From Bretschneidera sinensis (lineage: Eukaryota; Streptophyta; Magnoliopsida; Brassicales; Akaniaceae), in contig CM043702.1 in NCBI GenBank assembly GCA_023935145.1, forward strand, positions 76,440,820 to 76,504,819: a stretch of DNA of 64,000 nucleotides, given 5' to 3'. Each line of letters starts with the position of its first letter. Position 1 is the first letter of the stretch. The translations under genes were made by a program, and so were the position numbers. Below are positions 53,383 to 64,000 of this stretch, in pieces. The notes below the pieces were generated by a model. That model was not told the origin of the DNA. It did no database searches and saw only the letters and a program-made list of their open reading frames with translations.

Positions 53383-53974
53383 AATTAATCATTGCATAGG
53401 TTGACCTCGTGGAGCTTTGATCTCGTATCGAAAATCCTTTATCTTTAAAGGCAAAGCTTCGACCTTTTTACCTCCTCTTACAGAGTTCATGTAGCAGGAC
53501 TTGGAGACTTGTTGGCTTCGTTTGACTTCTAAAGGGAACTTAATTTTCATATAGTAAGTGGATACGACCACTCTCAACTCATTGCGTGTTTCTCTATCGA
53601 GGATCACATTGTATGAAGATGGTTACTTGACCACCAGGAAAGTGAATTATACAATAGTGATATGTGGGGTTGCTCTAATCGTAACTGGGAGAACTAAGCT
53701 TTCTTCGAAAAATATTGATGCCCCCGAGAAACCATAATGGAGAAGATATCGATTGGAGCTGGTTGTCCTTCAGTTTCATCTTCTAGAAGGCATCATAAAA
53801 AAGAATATCTACTGAGCTCTCATTTTCTACTAAGATCTGCCTGACATCATAATTAATGATGAAGAGAGAGACTATTACGGCATCATTATGTGGGACTTGC
53901 ATTCCCTTCAGGTCATCATCAGTAAATGATATTATCTTATTTGTCTTGATACGTTTGTGGGATTCACTAACCAA
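53383..53974 (-). pseudogene. Tat-F aspartic protease (degenerate)
   Basis: The blocks are ISFTDDDLKGMQVPHNDAVIV and VRQILVENESSVDILF (53783-53974), where the family reads LVDNGSSADILF, so the active-site Asp and Gly are changed. Next come VVVSTYYMKIKFP and SKSCYMNSVRGGK (53389-53607). Stops separate the pieces. Confidence 0.8.
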
Positions 53975-54419
53975 GGCTATCTATTGGGCATAAGCCATTT
54001 TTACTTGACCAGACTGTCCTCTAGCTATAGGTCCTCCAAAGATTGTCTTGAAGGTTCCTACAACTGTGAGGTCCGGATTATCTCGATCGCACTCCTTCTG
54101 ATCCGGTCTAGGACTTCTCTTAGGGGCTCGATGATCACACTGGTTACATACAGATCGCTCAGTATTCTGTTTGTATGGGCATTTGAAACTTCTCTTCAGG
54201 CGATCTACATCATCTCTAATCTATCGAAGCCCGATGAACTTCTTCAGATACCCTCTACTGGTAAGGGATTCGATCTGTTGTTTAATGGCATGGCTCTCCT
54301 TGGTGTCGTGACCATGGTCCCTATGGAATCAACACCACTTGTTTTAGTTCCCACTAAGATGAAGTGGCTTTGGAGGCTAGCGAATGATCTATTTGTTTTG
54401 GACCTACATTAGGATGTTT

Positions 54420-55110
54420 GTTCTAGAAGCATTTAGCGGAGTAAAGCTTTCAAAGCTTGTGGCGGTCTTCATTCTGCTATCAATGCAAGGCTTTTTGGCC
54501 GAACCATCCCATACCTCGTTGGTATCTTTCCTTTTCTTCTCGAGCCCTCATTCTCTTTCTCTTCGGAAGGCTTAGTCGTCCTCGGCAAGCATGTATTCCT
54601 CAGCTCTAGCCAGGATTTTAGTCATATCTATGGGAGGGTGTCGTATAAGTTTATAGCTGAAGCCTTTGGGCCTAAGTCCATTCTTGAATGCTAGGATCTG
54701 CACAACCAAATCAAATTTTTGGGACCTCCCACGCTACAGCGTTGAAGCACGAGATAAACTCTCGTAGTCTTTGTCTTTTTTGTTGAATGACGCTGAAAAG
54801 AGCTTTAGATGTTTTTCAAGAAGCCTTACTGCTAAGGAAGTGCGCTGCAAAAGCTCGATTGAGCTCCTTCAATGATCCAATGTTTCCGGATTTGAGATGT
54901 GAATACCAAGTGTTGGCGACTTTTATAAGGGTCAAGGGGAAGGCTCGACATACAACCGTGTCTGGGTGACAGTGTAGCATCATGGTGGTTCTGTAGAGTT
55001 GCAAGTGATCTATAGGGTCAGTGAAGCCGCCGTAGGCTTTCATGAGTGGTATTTGGAAGTTTGGAGGGAGAAAAGCCTCAAGGATCTCTTTAGTGAAGGG
55101 TGGATCCTGG
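54420..55110 (-). pseudogene. gag: Tat-F gag (degenerate)
   Basis: The core MKAYGGFTDPIDHLQLYRTTM (55043 leftward), then TWYSHLKSGNIGSLKELNRAFAAHF, matches the retrotransposon gag domain (YDGxxDPxxHLxxF...W...L..GSI.SW..L...F...F). Further left are NGLRPKGFSYKLI and MTKILARAEEYM (near 54620-54700). Many stops follow. Confidence 0.82.
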
Positions 55111-55780
55111 GTATCTAGCTAATCTAAGGAGTTGTTATTTTTTCCTTTAAAGGCTTCATTTATCTTCTCTTCTATTTCTTCAAGCCTTTTGTCTAGGTGG
55201 ATGTTGTTTCTAGAGGGGGAGAAACCCTTAGATTTGGTCATTGGTGACCGTTTGGAAGTGGAGTTATTCTGGGATCCAGTTATACGGGGGGGGGGGGGGG
55301 AGAGGATTTGGCAGTGGAACAGCTACAGCGGACTTGCTGTAACTGGGGTCAATTTTTTCGTCTTGATTTTTGGCGTTAAGATGTAGGTGAGGGAAGATGA
55401 GCTCTTCCTTGAACTTTAGCTACCAAGTCGGTAACAAGGTGGGAGGGTTCCAAGAACTGTTCCTGAATCACCAGAATGATAAAATGCAATGGAAGATATG
55501 CTCCTTGATTCTCCTGGGGATCTTTCTCCACAGACTCGCGATGAGGAGGTTGTGTGTGTCTGGTCTGCTCATCAGGAGATCCATGTGGATTTTGACTAGG
55601 GGCGGAGTGTTTGGAGACGGTGGGGAATTGCGAACTGGACTACTAGCTGTGAGTGCTCATTCGCGTGGCTCTAGTGCTTGTTCCAGTGACACCCTTGGCA
55701 GCGTTTTTGGTGGTGTTTTTAGGTGGCGTGGTAACAGATGAGTTCTTATGATTTCTCTTCGCTTTTCAAGAATTGAGAGA
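55111..55780 (-). other. Tat-F leader between primer site and gag core
   Basis: This is a Ser/Thr/Pro/Gln-rich degenerate coding or leader sequence with a run of about 14 G (near 55288-55301), a likely slippage or assembly-sensitive spot. No domain recognised. Confidence 0.5.
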
Positions 55781-55808
55781 TTGTGGTTTCCCACAAACGG
55801 TGCTAATC
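55781..55808 (-). promoter_or_regulatory. Tat-F primer binding site region (minus)
   Basis: On the minus strand the LTR end GCATCAACA is followed by GATTAGCACCGTTTGTGGGAA. It resembles the TTGGCGCCGTCTGTGGGAA type site common in Tat elements, with a few changes. Confidence 0.6.
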
Positions 55809-56326
55809 TGTTGATGCTTGAAATCTGCCAAGGGTAAATACGTTCGAAGGTTTGGATCTGCATAGAAACAATGAGAAGAATCTAAAAGTCATTGGAGGGC
55901 AAAAACGGTGGAGTCTCTGGATACTTTTCGATGCCTAAGTTAGCTTTAGGGTTTTTGAGAGTAAAAATGAAGAGAGGAAAAATAAAGATTTTAGGTCTTA
56001 AAATTAGAGAGTGAAAGAGTCATCTACCTCGTGAACACGAGAGTCTCTTATATAGTATGTTAGGAGAGAATCAATTAGGAATACATGCTCATCATTTTTG
56101 GTACAAGTGAGAGGACATATTCCCTAAAAAATCGCTGGAGGAGAAATATGCTTGGTTGTCTCGAGACAACTGTGTCGTAACGGTCTTCATAGTGAGATTA
56201 CCTCCGTGCCCTTTTATCAGATGTCAAAACTAGATTGCTTTACTCGTATGATCCTTAAATGTCTTTTTTTATCCACATTAATTGCAACATATCGCGATAT
56301 TATAGGAGTGCCAATTTTCCCCCACA
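55809..56326 (-). repeat. Tat-F 5' LTR
   Basis: The plus strand runs from TGTTGATGC (55809) to TTTCCCCCACA (56326); 518 bp. It matches 32857-33358. A perfect target duplication is no longer visible (AGAAG on the left against TCGAG on the right). Confidence 0.85.
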
Positions 56327-56387
56327 TCGAGATGAATTCTCCATTCATAGAGAATTATTTCTTGTGCCTTTTGTTCCCCCTTCAACA
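56327..56387 (+). repeat. Copia-E 3' LTR, terminal part beyond the nest
   Basis: This matches the last 54 bp of the 5' LTR (from 28635), ending CCTTCAACA at 56387. The first few bases are the decayed target duplication of Tat-F. It proves that everything from 32857 to 56326 is inserted. Confidence 0.82.
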
Positions 56388-57699
56388 GATTAGATTATAG
56401 ATGACACCGTGATTTAAGTTTGAATTTGATTAATATTTTGGCTTTACGGCGAAAAAAATATGCCCATGTGACACCTCATTGCATCATTTTTTCGGCGCTT
56501 TATCTGGGCCCCAAAACCGTTTGTCGATTTCGCTTGTCCGATTCGGGCATCGTATCTTAAACGATTTAAGCCTTAAATTAGTTAATTATTTTTGTTGATT
56601 TTGTTTGTTAATGACTCACAAATCTCACCCATTTTCTCTGTGGGGTCATCACCCAACATGCAAACCAAAGGAAAAGGACGATTCTCCCACTACTTATTGT
56701 CCTATAAAATCTTTCATTTTCTTTTTAATTTTCATTTTTCTTTTTCACCCTTTAACCTACTCCCAAGTTATCTACTCCATTATAAACAACATAATTTCCT
56801 TCTTTCTTTCCAGTCGTGTTTTTTAAATTAATTCGAATAATGAAATAGAGATTGGTGTCATCATCAAGGTTTGAGGTAGTCAAATCATTGCATCTATGTT
56901 TAAAAAGCAAGATTGTATGCTTGATGTAGCAATATTAAATTTTTTTTTAGGAGTTTGCCTTCTTTTTTTTTTTAAAGGAATAAAACTTCATTGAAACTCA
57001 ATAAACTCCTAATACAACATCAGAAGATGGAGCTGAAGATAGAGCCAAGTGTAATAATTGTTTGAACAACTCTGATCCAAAAAACAACCATAGATGGAAT
57101 ATTAAAACATTTATTAATAAATAGAAAACATATACTTACTTGATCATAGGCTCCATGTCGAATAACACAGTGAAATCCATAGTGGCTCGAGGTCTCTCCA
57201 TAGAACGTACCTCAAAATGCAAAAGTGTACTAGGGGCTTTTCCCTCATTTTTGCTTGTTAATTGGCTTATTCGATGGTGCAAAAACTTTAGAGTTATGTT
57301 TGGAATAAGAGGAGGAGACCTAGCTAATATCTAGTAGGTTAATTATCAAGACTTAAGGCCTAAGGAATACACTAGTCATTCCACATTAAACAATAAGGAG
57401 ATAGGTCCAATGTAATAAATCATCATAGTTGGGCTTACTTTAAGTCTCACATTATTTGTGGTTAGTTTTGGAAACATATTTTTATCATTTTAAAACCGAT
57501 TCTCAAGCTAAGATAACCCTAAAATTTTATTCACGCATAATTTTAAAACAACCGACCTAGAGACGACTCCAACTGTTAATTTGGTCAAATAGAGCTTTTA
57601 ACCTCGAATCATGACGATAATTGCATCATTGAGCGACACGGGACCTTTCAGAATCATGATAGCCAATCAACTCTATCGACATGGATTTAATGTGGTAGC
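56388..57699. other. Unique-looking stretch after the nest; possible retroposon tail
   Basis: No gene recognised. The first 5 bp (GATTA) are the right target duplication of Copia-E. Near 56940-57075 the minus strand reads AT-rich sequence ending in GTTTTATTCCTTTAAAAAAAAA and a second A-run, like the 3' end of an antisense LINE or other poly(A) retroposon. Evidence for that is weak. Confidence 0.4.
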
Positions 57700-58070
57700 G
57701 TGACAAGAAAAATAGAATCTGTAAGTAATCTAAACATATTAATTTACTTGTCAGTCATTATTATTTTCTCTCTTCAAGTAGCACAAGTACACTTAGAGAA
57801 AATACTTAAGAGTTAAATAACAAGCCTATATGTCTAAATTGCAACTCAAGATCTAGAGGTAATCTTTGTGAGTCACAAGGCTTTCAATTTGAATAAATGC
57901 CCTAAGATTTTGCTTAAGACTGACACATGTCTTAAGACTTTACATTTGACACGTCATAACATATAACGCACCCACGTGCATAATATCAGTGATATCTAAA
58001 ACCTTAGAGATATCAATCTATATATAATTCAATAGCAAGTGATGGTCACCATTAGTATAATATCCCAAAT

Positions 58071-58156
58071 ACATCACCAAAAGATGTAAATAACTGAAAT
58101 GCATCACCAAAAGATGTAAATAACTAAAGTACATCACCAAAAGATGCAAAGAATAA
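58071..58156. repeat. 30-bp tandem repeat in the Copia-I 3' region (almost 3 units)
   Basis: ACATCACCAAAAGATGTAAA recurs at 58071, 58101 and 58131 with one or two changes. Confidence 0.9.
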
Positions 58157-58234
58157 TGTAAATAGATAGAGAAAATGCAATGTCTCCCACTAACCAAGTA
58201 TATCCAAATATACTTTAAGCCCATACTTTAAGCA

Positions 58235-58445
58235 TATCACTTTAATACATTATGGCAAACAACTTTGGTTAGAGCATTATCAACCAAATTATCTGTTCTA
58301 TTATTGTTCTCTACAATGTCACCCTACTTTATTAATTTCTTTACTTGTTAATCACTTTACTTTTATATGCTTGGACCTTGTGATATTTTTTATTATTCTT
58401 TTAGAGAACAATTATTATCATAATACAATTGTATGAGTCGAGCAA
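58235..58445 (-). pseudogene. Copia-I RNase H C-terminus (degenerate)
   Basis: Minus-strand fragments LYYDNNCSLKE, GDIVENNNRTDNLVDNALTKVV and MGLKY fit the family's CDNxxAIxxAKE ... GDVxxxxxxxxDNxADPLTKxL ... MGLRY series. Several stops. Only the last third of the domain is in the window. Confidence 0.6.
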
Positions 58446-58508
58446 AATAGTCAACTTATGAACAACTTGGCAACCTGATTATTCAATCAAGCAGCTTATG
58501 TGGCATCC

Positions 58509-59755
58509 TGTAGCATACCAAAAACTTAGCTTGCATGGTAAATAAGCTACGAGTGTAGTTTTGTGAAAATATTTGCAAGTGAACAAAATCGCAACAAGTA
58601 GTAAAGTTTTAAAGAAAAAAGTATCGAACCAATAAGGACTAATTATGATATTGAGTATTGAAATTTACCATATTATTTACTATTTGGAAATAAAACCAAA
58701 ATTTAATTGACTTTACCACCTAAATTAAACTAAAGTGCTTGAAAAAGATAAATTAAAAGAAAATAAAATAAAACTTGAGGTTATAGAGATAATAAAAATA
58801 ATCTAGAGCTTTTGATTTCACCTAGCTAATCCCACACAATTTATTATCATTGTTATAAAATTTCACTTTTTCAAGTCAACAAAAAATTAATCCCTTAATT
58901 ATTCAATGTTTTCTCTTGAATAACATTAGAAATATCTCCACCTAATAATTTCATCATATCTATATGTAAATTAAATTATTTGAAGATTCATTAAGTTCTT
59001 TGGATTTTTTTTAATCTAAAATCATACTAGTCGCGGTAAAGTATCTCTATCTTTTGCTCAACTAATGGTGTTTAATCCTAAAAGCTTCTAATCACAAATT
59101 ACCTCTCGGTTTCATTATGATTCAATAAATCAAACAATAATTGGTCAGAAAATTATAAGCAATAAGATCAAGGATAAACACTCAACATAAAAAACCTTGA
59201 AATAAAATAACTTGGAATTTAAATTGTGTGTTCAAAGCTAGACTATATCAAAACCCTAGAAAAATATTATTAGTTCATAACAAATCTTAAATCAACTATG
59301 TTCTTATTGGAACGCCTCAAAAGAAAACTAAAGAGAAGAAAATAAAACTCTTTTGCTTGAAATAAGTTGATGAAGCATTCAAGATTGTTGAAGATCTCTC
59401 TTCATTGAGACTTGGCAGCTGTCTTCCTTATCTTCTCTCTTTATTCTCTTGTCTAGGAAAAATCTGTTGTGCTTACAACGCAAGGGCAATCGGCCTTATA
59501 TAGGCAAACTCTTAGAAAATAAAAGGAAATTACAATAATACTACTCTTTCTAGGAAAAGGAACGACAATGAAATGGGAAATAGTTATACTACTAGAAAAA
59601 CATGAAATAGTAAAATAACTAAAGGAAATATAACACAAAATAGGACAAAGTGCGGCACAAGCAAATAAATAAAAATCAAATCAAATAAAAAGAAATTACG
59701 GAAAACTAACAATTTTAATAAGTAAAAGAGTAATAAAAATCATGTAAAAATTACA
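58509..59755 (-). repeat. Athila-J 3' LTR
   Basis: The plus strand runs from TGTAGCATACC (58509) to AAAAATTACA (59755); about 1.25 kb, the same size as the Athila-H LTRs. The minus-strand tract AAGTTTGGGAGAATTAG is just outside at 59760-59777. Boundaries are inferred from TG/CA and the tract, because the partner LTR is not in view. Confidence 0.65.
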
Positions 59756-61292
59756 CTTATCTAATTCTCCCAAACTTAAAATTTTCTAGCACTTAATCAA
59801 AGAAAAAGAGAAACAACTAAAAAAACGAATTGGTTTAATTCATAAAATTTGTTGCCTCAAAGATTGTCTAAAGTTTATAATCCAAAGGAATCATTCAATA
59901 TCACACAAGTCCAAAATTTAATTCAAAACTCAATTCCATCTCATTATCAATCCTCTCATTCATGCATACCTATCATTCTCACTTCATTATTAGCTTCCCG
60001 AATGATTTTATGCAAAGAAATAAATATATAATGGATCTCTAGTTATGAAATTGATAATTCCAACTCCATAGGCTTGCTTTTCAAATCACTATCCACTAAT
60101 GTAGAACAAAAATATTACCAAGGATCAATAGGTCTTTATTAAACTTGTATTGTAACGCTAAGGTGAGGGCTACAAAGGAAAGATATGGTTCAAACAAAGC
60201 AAGAGAACTTAATTTTGAACACAAACAAAACAAATAGAGCATACATCTCTCAAAACACCTCTCTTTATCGTTCTTTCAATGATCTCTTTTTTTATCTAGG
60301 AATTCTTTTTTTATATATATATCTAAGAATTCAAAGATTTTTTTTTCTTTTCTTTTTAAACACTTCCCAACTCCTAGTTGACTTTTCACACCCCCAATCT
60401 TATGACTTTGATAACATGGGCTGTGATAAAATTTACTTGTAAACTTTCTACCTCTCACACCTTCCATGCTCTTCTGACTTTGTGTAAACTTAGTTCTCTT
60501 GAAAGGTAAGGAAATCAGTGTTTAAACTCAAATAGGGTAGGGAATATGATGTTTTATAAAAGAAAAAAATATAAGGCCAAAGCATAATTCAACAAAGTTC
60601 AAAGGTGTGACTAGAGATAAAGATAATAAATAGGTAAGCTTGAAAGGCTCAATCAATTCAAAGAATGCCTAAATCATTTCCCAAGTAATATTTTGTCTCG
60701 GATTTCACCTTGAGTGTCATCAAACAAGTTCTAGAGTTTGATGAGACCATACAAATTTACAATATTCACATAAAATTTCTTTAGGTATGCAAAACAATTA
60801 ATGATCATGATAAGCATTCACTGAATATACAAAATCTCAAATTAAGCAAAATCAATTCAGGGATTAACAAATAGACTCAAGCAATAAGAATTTTCCCTAA
60901 AAATTATAATCAATTTCAACCATATTCTTATAATAAGCCTTTTTATTCATCAAACCTAAAACAAAGAAATTTTTTATAATTTTTTTATTTTAAAAATTAA
61001 ATTTATTTTTTTTAAAAATAAACTTCTTTCCCCCAAACTTGACATTGTCCTCAATGAGAAAGAAGAAAAAAGAAATAAAAAGAATGAGAAAAGGTAAAAA
61101 GTGCTCCCCCGATTTCCAATTGAATGTTATCCTTGAAAGTGCAACCGTGTAACACATTGGAGAGCCCCCAAACTTATACAAACCTACAAGATGAAAACAA
61201 AAATAAGAATTAAAGAGAAAAACGTAAAAAAAAACTTGGGTTGCCTCCCAAAAAGCGCTTTGTTTAAAGTTTATAGCTAGACATTCTCCAAA
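59756..61292 (-). other. Athila-J 3' noncoding region with repeated polypurine tracts
   Basis: This is AT-rich and no env-like ORF is recognisable. AAGTTTGGGGG-type tracts on the minus strand lie at 59767-59777, 61030-61040 and 61165-61175, the same three-tract layout as in Athila-H. Confidence 0.6.
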
Positions 61293-62215
61293 TCAGTATT
61301 TAGGATTGGAGAGATTGATGGAAAACCTTTGCGTGCTAAATTCTCCATCCATGTAAGGCTTTAACCTCTGTCCATTAACCTTGAATGTCCCTTTTGTATC
61401 ATGATGAACTTCAACTACTCCATATGGAAAAACATGAGTCATAACAAATGGTCCGGACCACCTAGATCGCAACTTTCTCCGAAAAAGTCGAAGTCTTGAA
61501 CTGAATAGTAGAAAAAATTTCCCTGCTTCGAACTCCCTTCTCAAAATATGCTTATCATTCCATCTTTTAGTTTTATCCTTGTAAATCCGAGCATTCTCAT
61601 AAGCATCATTGCGAAACTCATCCATCTCATTAATTTGCAACATACTCTTCTCACCCGCAACCATTAAATCAAAATTAAGTGTCTTTATCACCCAATAAGC
61701 TCTACGTTCTAGCTCCACGAGTAAATGGCATGCTTTTCCATAAGCTAACCGATAATGTGACTTTCCAATCGGTGTTTTAAATGTTGTCTCATAAGCCCAT
61801 AATGCATCATCTAACCTTCATGCCCAATCCTTTCGTGAGATACTAATGGTCTTCTCAAGTATGTAATTTAACTCCCTATTGGATACCTCAACTTGGCCAC
61901 TTATTTGAGGATGATATAGTGTTTCCACATGATGGGTAAATCCATATTTAGTAAGTAAAGCTTCAAATGGAAGGTTGCAAAAATACTTCTCACCATCACT
62001 AATTATCGCCCTTGGAGTGCCAAATCGAGAAAAGAAATTATTTCGAAGAAAATTCACCACAACCCTAGCATTATTGGTCAGCAAAGAAGCAGCTTCCACC
62101 CACTTGGAGACGTAATCTACAGCCACCAAAATAAATTTGTTAGAATACGAAGATGGAAAAGAACCCATGAAATCTATCCCCTAAACATTAAACAATTCAA
62201 TCACTAAAATATTAT
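61293..62215 (-). pseudogene. Athila-J integrase core and C-terminus
   Basis: The core has FILVAVDYVSKWVEAASLL, RFGTPRAIISDGEKYF and GQVEVSNRELNYILE (62168-61818), so all three DDE residues are visible. A stop and small gap separate it from [17 protein letters not shown] ... [30 protein letters not shown] and [15 protein letters not shown] (61718-61293), the Gypsy integrase tail. It ends at 61293. Confidence 0.87.
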
Positions 62216-62587
62216 TCAAAGGCATCTAAAGTTTCCTAGAAATATTCCCAAACCATTGACATTGATCACATAAATTAACAAAGTTAAAAGAATCTTTAAA
62301 AATAGATGGCCAATAAAACCCGGATTGCAAAATTTTTGTTTTTGTTTTTGCTCCACCAAGGGGCCACCCACTTCCAATGAGTGGAAATGTGAGAGTATGC
62401 TCTCCATCTCTTCTTCAGGTACACATCTCTTAATTATCTGATCTGCATAATACTGGAATAGAAAAGGTTCCTCCCAAAAATAATACTTCATTTTGGAGAA
62501 GAACTTCTTCTTTTGTTGATATGTCATCCTGGGAGGTAAAATTTGCGACACCAAGTAGTTAACTATGTCGGAATACCATGGAATAAC
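62216..62587 (-). pseudogene. Athila-J integrase zinc-finger region (degenerate)
   Basis: PFLFQYYADQIIKRCVPEEEMESIL and FHSLEVGGPLVEQ match the Athila block YxCxDxIIRRCVPExE and CHxxxxGGHxG, with both His changed. A frameshift then leads to FGNFRCL. The finger is not functional. Confidence 0.75.
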
Positions 62588-63313
62588 CTATACAACCATC
62601 AAATGCTCATCCAGAAATGTTTCATTAATTAACAATTGTTGCTCATCATCTGCACCCTTAGGCTTAATCCGGGACAAGTGATCTACCACCACATTTTTAG
62701 TACCCTTCTTGTCCTTGATCTCCAAATCAAATTCTTGTAAAAGAAAAATCCATCGAAGTAATCGTGGCCTAGCATCCTTCTTCGTAAGCAAATACTTAAG
62801 AGCAGAGTGATCAGTATAAACAACCATCTTCGAACCTATCAAGTAAGAACAAAATTTGTCATAAGCAAAAACCACCGCTAATAATTCTTTTTCAGTAATA
62901 GCATAATTAATTTGAGCTCCCGTTAAAGTCCTACTTGCATAATAAATAACATGAAAATTTTTATCTTTTCTCTACCCTAAAACAACCCCTATAGCAAAAT
63001 CACTAGCATCACACATCAATTCAAAAGGTAAATTCCAATATGGTGAAACAATTATAGGTGCTGAAATTAATTTCTTTTTCAATGTTTCAAAAGCATGCAA
63101 GCATTCATGAGAAAAATCTAACAATGTATCTTTAATCAAAAGATTGCAAAGAGACTTCTCACACCCAGAATGACCTAAGAAACTTCTCACACCCTTCACA
63201 TTAGCCGGTGGTTGGAGTTTGTCAACAACATCTACTTTGGCTCTATCGAATTCAATTCCCTTGAAGGAAATTCGATGGCCAAGCACTATCACTTCCTTGA
63301 CCATAGGTGGCAT
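62588..63313 (-). pseudogene. Athila-J RNase H
   Basis: The blocks are VLGHRISFKGIEFDRAKVDVVDKL, VRSFLGHSGC, FELMCDASDFAIGVVLG (near 62990), a frame break, [40 protein letters not shown] (62875-62750) and [16 protein letters not shown] (near 62690). The first D and the last D are present; the Glu block lies in the broken part. Confidence 0.85.
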
Positions 63314-64000
63314 TTTTCCCAGTTTAAAACTAAATTAGTCTCCTCACATCACTGCAAAACCAAAGATAAGTTAGATAAACAATTATCAAAAGAATAACTA
63401 AAAACCTAGAAGTCATCCATGAATACTTCTATAAATTTTTCCATCATGTCGGAGAAAATAGACATCATGCATCTCTGGAACGTGGCTAGAACATTGCAAA
63501 GACCAAAAGGCATCCTCCTATATGCAAAAGTTCTGTAAGGACACGTGAAAGTAGTCTTATCTTGATCTTCAGGAGCAATTACGATTTGATTGTATCCGGA
63601 ATACCCATCTAGAAAACAATAGTAAGTATGGCCAGCGAGTCTTTCTAACATTTGGTCAATAAAAGCCAATGGAAAACAATCTTTTTGAGTTGCATCATTA
63701 AGTCTTCGATAATCTAAGCATACACGCCATCCCGTGACTGTCCTTGTTGGTATAAGTTCATTGTTGTCGTTCTTTACCATGATTATTCCTCCTTTCTTTG
63801 GGACCACTTGAACCAGACTCACCCACGCACTATCCGAGATTGGATAGATACTTCCAGCATCTAAGAGCTTCAATACTTCTTTATGCACCACTTCTTGCAT
63901 TGATGGATTCAATCTCCGTTGCAGTTGAACTTTTAGCTTGAAACTATCCCCCATTAAAATCTTATGCATACAAATCGAAGGACTAATTCCCTTGATATCC
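63314..64000 (-). pseudogene. Athila-J reverse transcriptase (continues past the window)
   Basis: Open from 63969 to 63406 with the complete series WVSLVQVVPKKGGI, GWRVCLDYRRLNDATQKD, YYCFLDGYSGYNQIVI, FAYRRMPFGLCNVLATFQRC and EVFMDDF (catalytic, 63409-63430). A TAG follows FMDDF directly. The region from 63970 to the edge is the protease-RT linker (PSICMHKI-type). This is the best-preserved RT on the minus strand after that of Athila-H. Confidence 0.9.

Larger units (their letters stand above)
32857..56326 (-). mobile_element. Tat-F: Tat-type Gypsy retrotransposon (minus), itself carrying Tork-G
   Basis: Two 0.5-kb LTRs (32857-33358, 55809-56326) flank gag, protease, RT, RNase H, archaeal-type RNase H and integrase (minus), then an antisense accessory ORF (plus) and a 48-bp minisatellite before the 3' LTR. 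The second RNase H, the primer site type, the antisense ORF and the 3' minisatellite are known features of the Tat lineage (Ogre, Retand, Grande). Tork-G interrupts its 3' noncoding region at 34037-48979. Its own length is about 8.5 kb. Confidence 0.87.
57700..58508 (-). mobile_element. Copia-I: 3' end of a Copia element (minus), cut off by Athila-J
   Basis: On the minus strand a degenerate Copia RNase H end (about 58440-58235) is followed by a purine-rich AGTGGGAGACAT tract (58177-58188) and what is probably the 3' LTR start. Athila-J inserted at 58509 and separates it from the rest of its pol. The left boundary is approximate. Confidence 0.55.
58509..64000 (-). mobile_element. Athila-J: second Athila-type Gypsy element (minus), cut by the window edge
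   Basis: The 3' LTR (58509-59755), a long noncoding 3' region, integrase, RNase H and RT run rightwards on the plus map; protease, gag and the 5' LTR lie outside the window. The RT FMDDF motif and integrase style match Athila-H, but pol is more decayed and the LTR sequence is different, so it belongs to another Athila family. Confidence 0.85.

Noticed and set aside
56940..57080. LINE 3' end on the minus strand
   Set aside because: Only A-runs and a vague tail; no reverse transcriptase motif or target duplication could be found.

Overview
The window is plant nuclear DNA, most likely from a eudicot with a repeat-rich genome. It is AT-rich and full of long terminal repeat (LTR) retrotransposons of the plant Copia and Gypsy types. 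I found no host gene, rRNA, tRNA or CRISPR array that I can support. Almost every coding stretch is a decayed gag or pol, and most are broken by stops and frameshifts.

Left block (1-13273). The 3' end of a Copia element (Copia-A, plus strand) carries a complete Sirevirus-like Copia element (Sire-B, 2939-13222) inside its 3' LTR. Sire-B has a 5-bp target duplication (GTTAT), an initiator-Met primer site, gag-protease-integrase-RT-RNase H, and an extra gene between pol and the 3' LTR. That extra gene sits behind its own TATA box and behind an array of 12-bp palindromes (CCAGTCGACTGG). The same palindromes fill both LTRs upstream of the LTR TATA-like box, so this looks like a second, internal promoter module. 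I consider it the most interesting system in the window.

Middle block (13274-28335). This is AT-rich intergenic DNA with decayed repeats: a hairpin MITE-like element, LTR fragments, and a roughly 2.3-kb-spaced duplicated segment. The second copy of that segment is split by a truncated chromovirus-like Gypsy element (Gypsy-C). At 27372-28332 lies a foldback element whose termini are (TA)n(TG)n microsatellites.

Nested block (28336-56387). This is a four-level nest. Copia-E (plus) has its 3' LTR split at 32856/56327 by a Tat-type Gypsy element (Tat-F, minus). Tat-F contains a Tork-like Copia element (Tork-G, minus, 34037-48979). Tork-G's 3' LTR is split by an Athila-type Gypsy element (Athila-H, minus, 34486-44101). 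Tat-F carries the archaeal-type RNase H expected of Tat, a 48-bp minisatellite in its 3' region, and an antisense accessory ORF with its own TATA box. Tork-G ends in inverted U5 sequences at both termini, which is not a normal integration product.

Right block (56388-64000). A short unique-looking stretch is followed by a Copia 3'-end remnant (Copia-I, minus). A second Athila element (Athila-J, minus) interrupts it and runs off the right edge.

Element names are labels used only here. Domain calls come from motifs read in translation. Lineage names (Sirevirus, Tat, Tork, Athila) are inferences from those motifs, gene order and primer sites. LTR divergence and ages were not computed.
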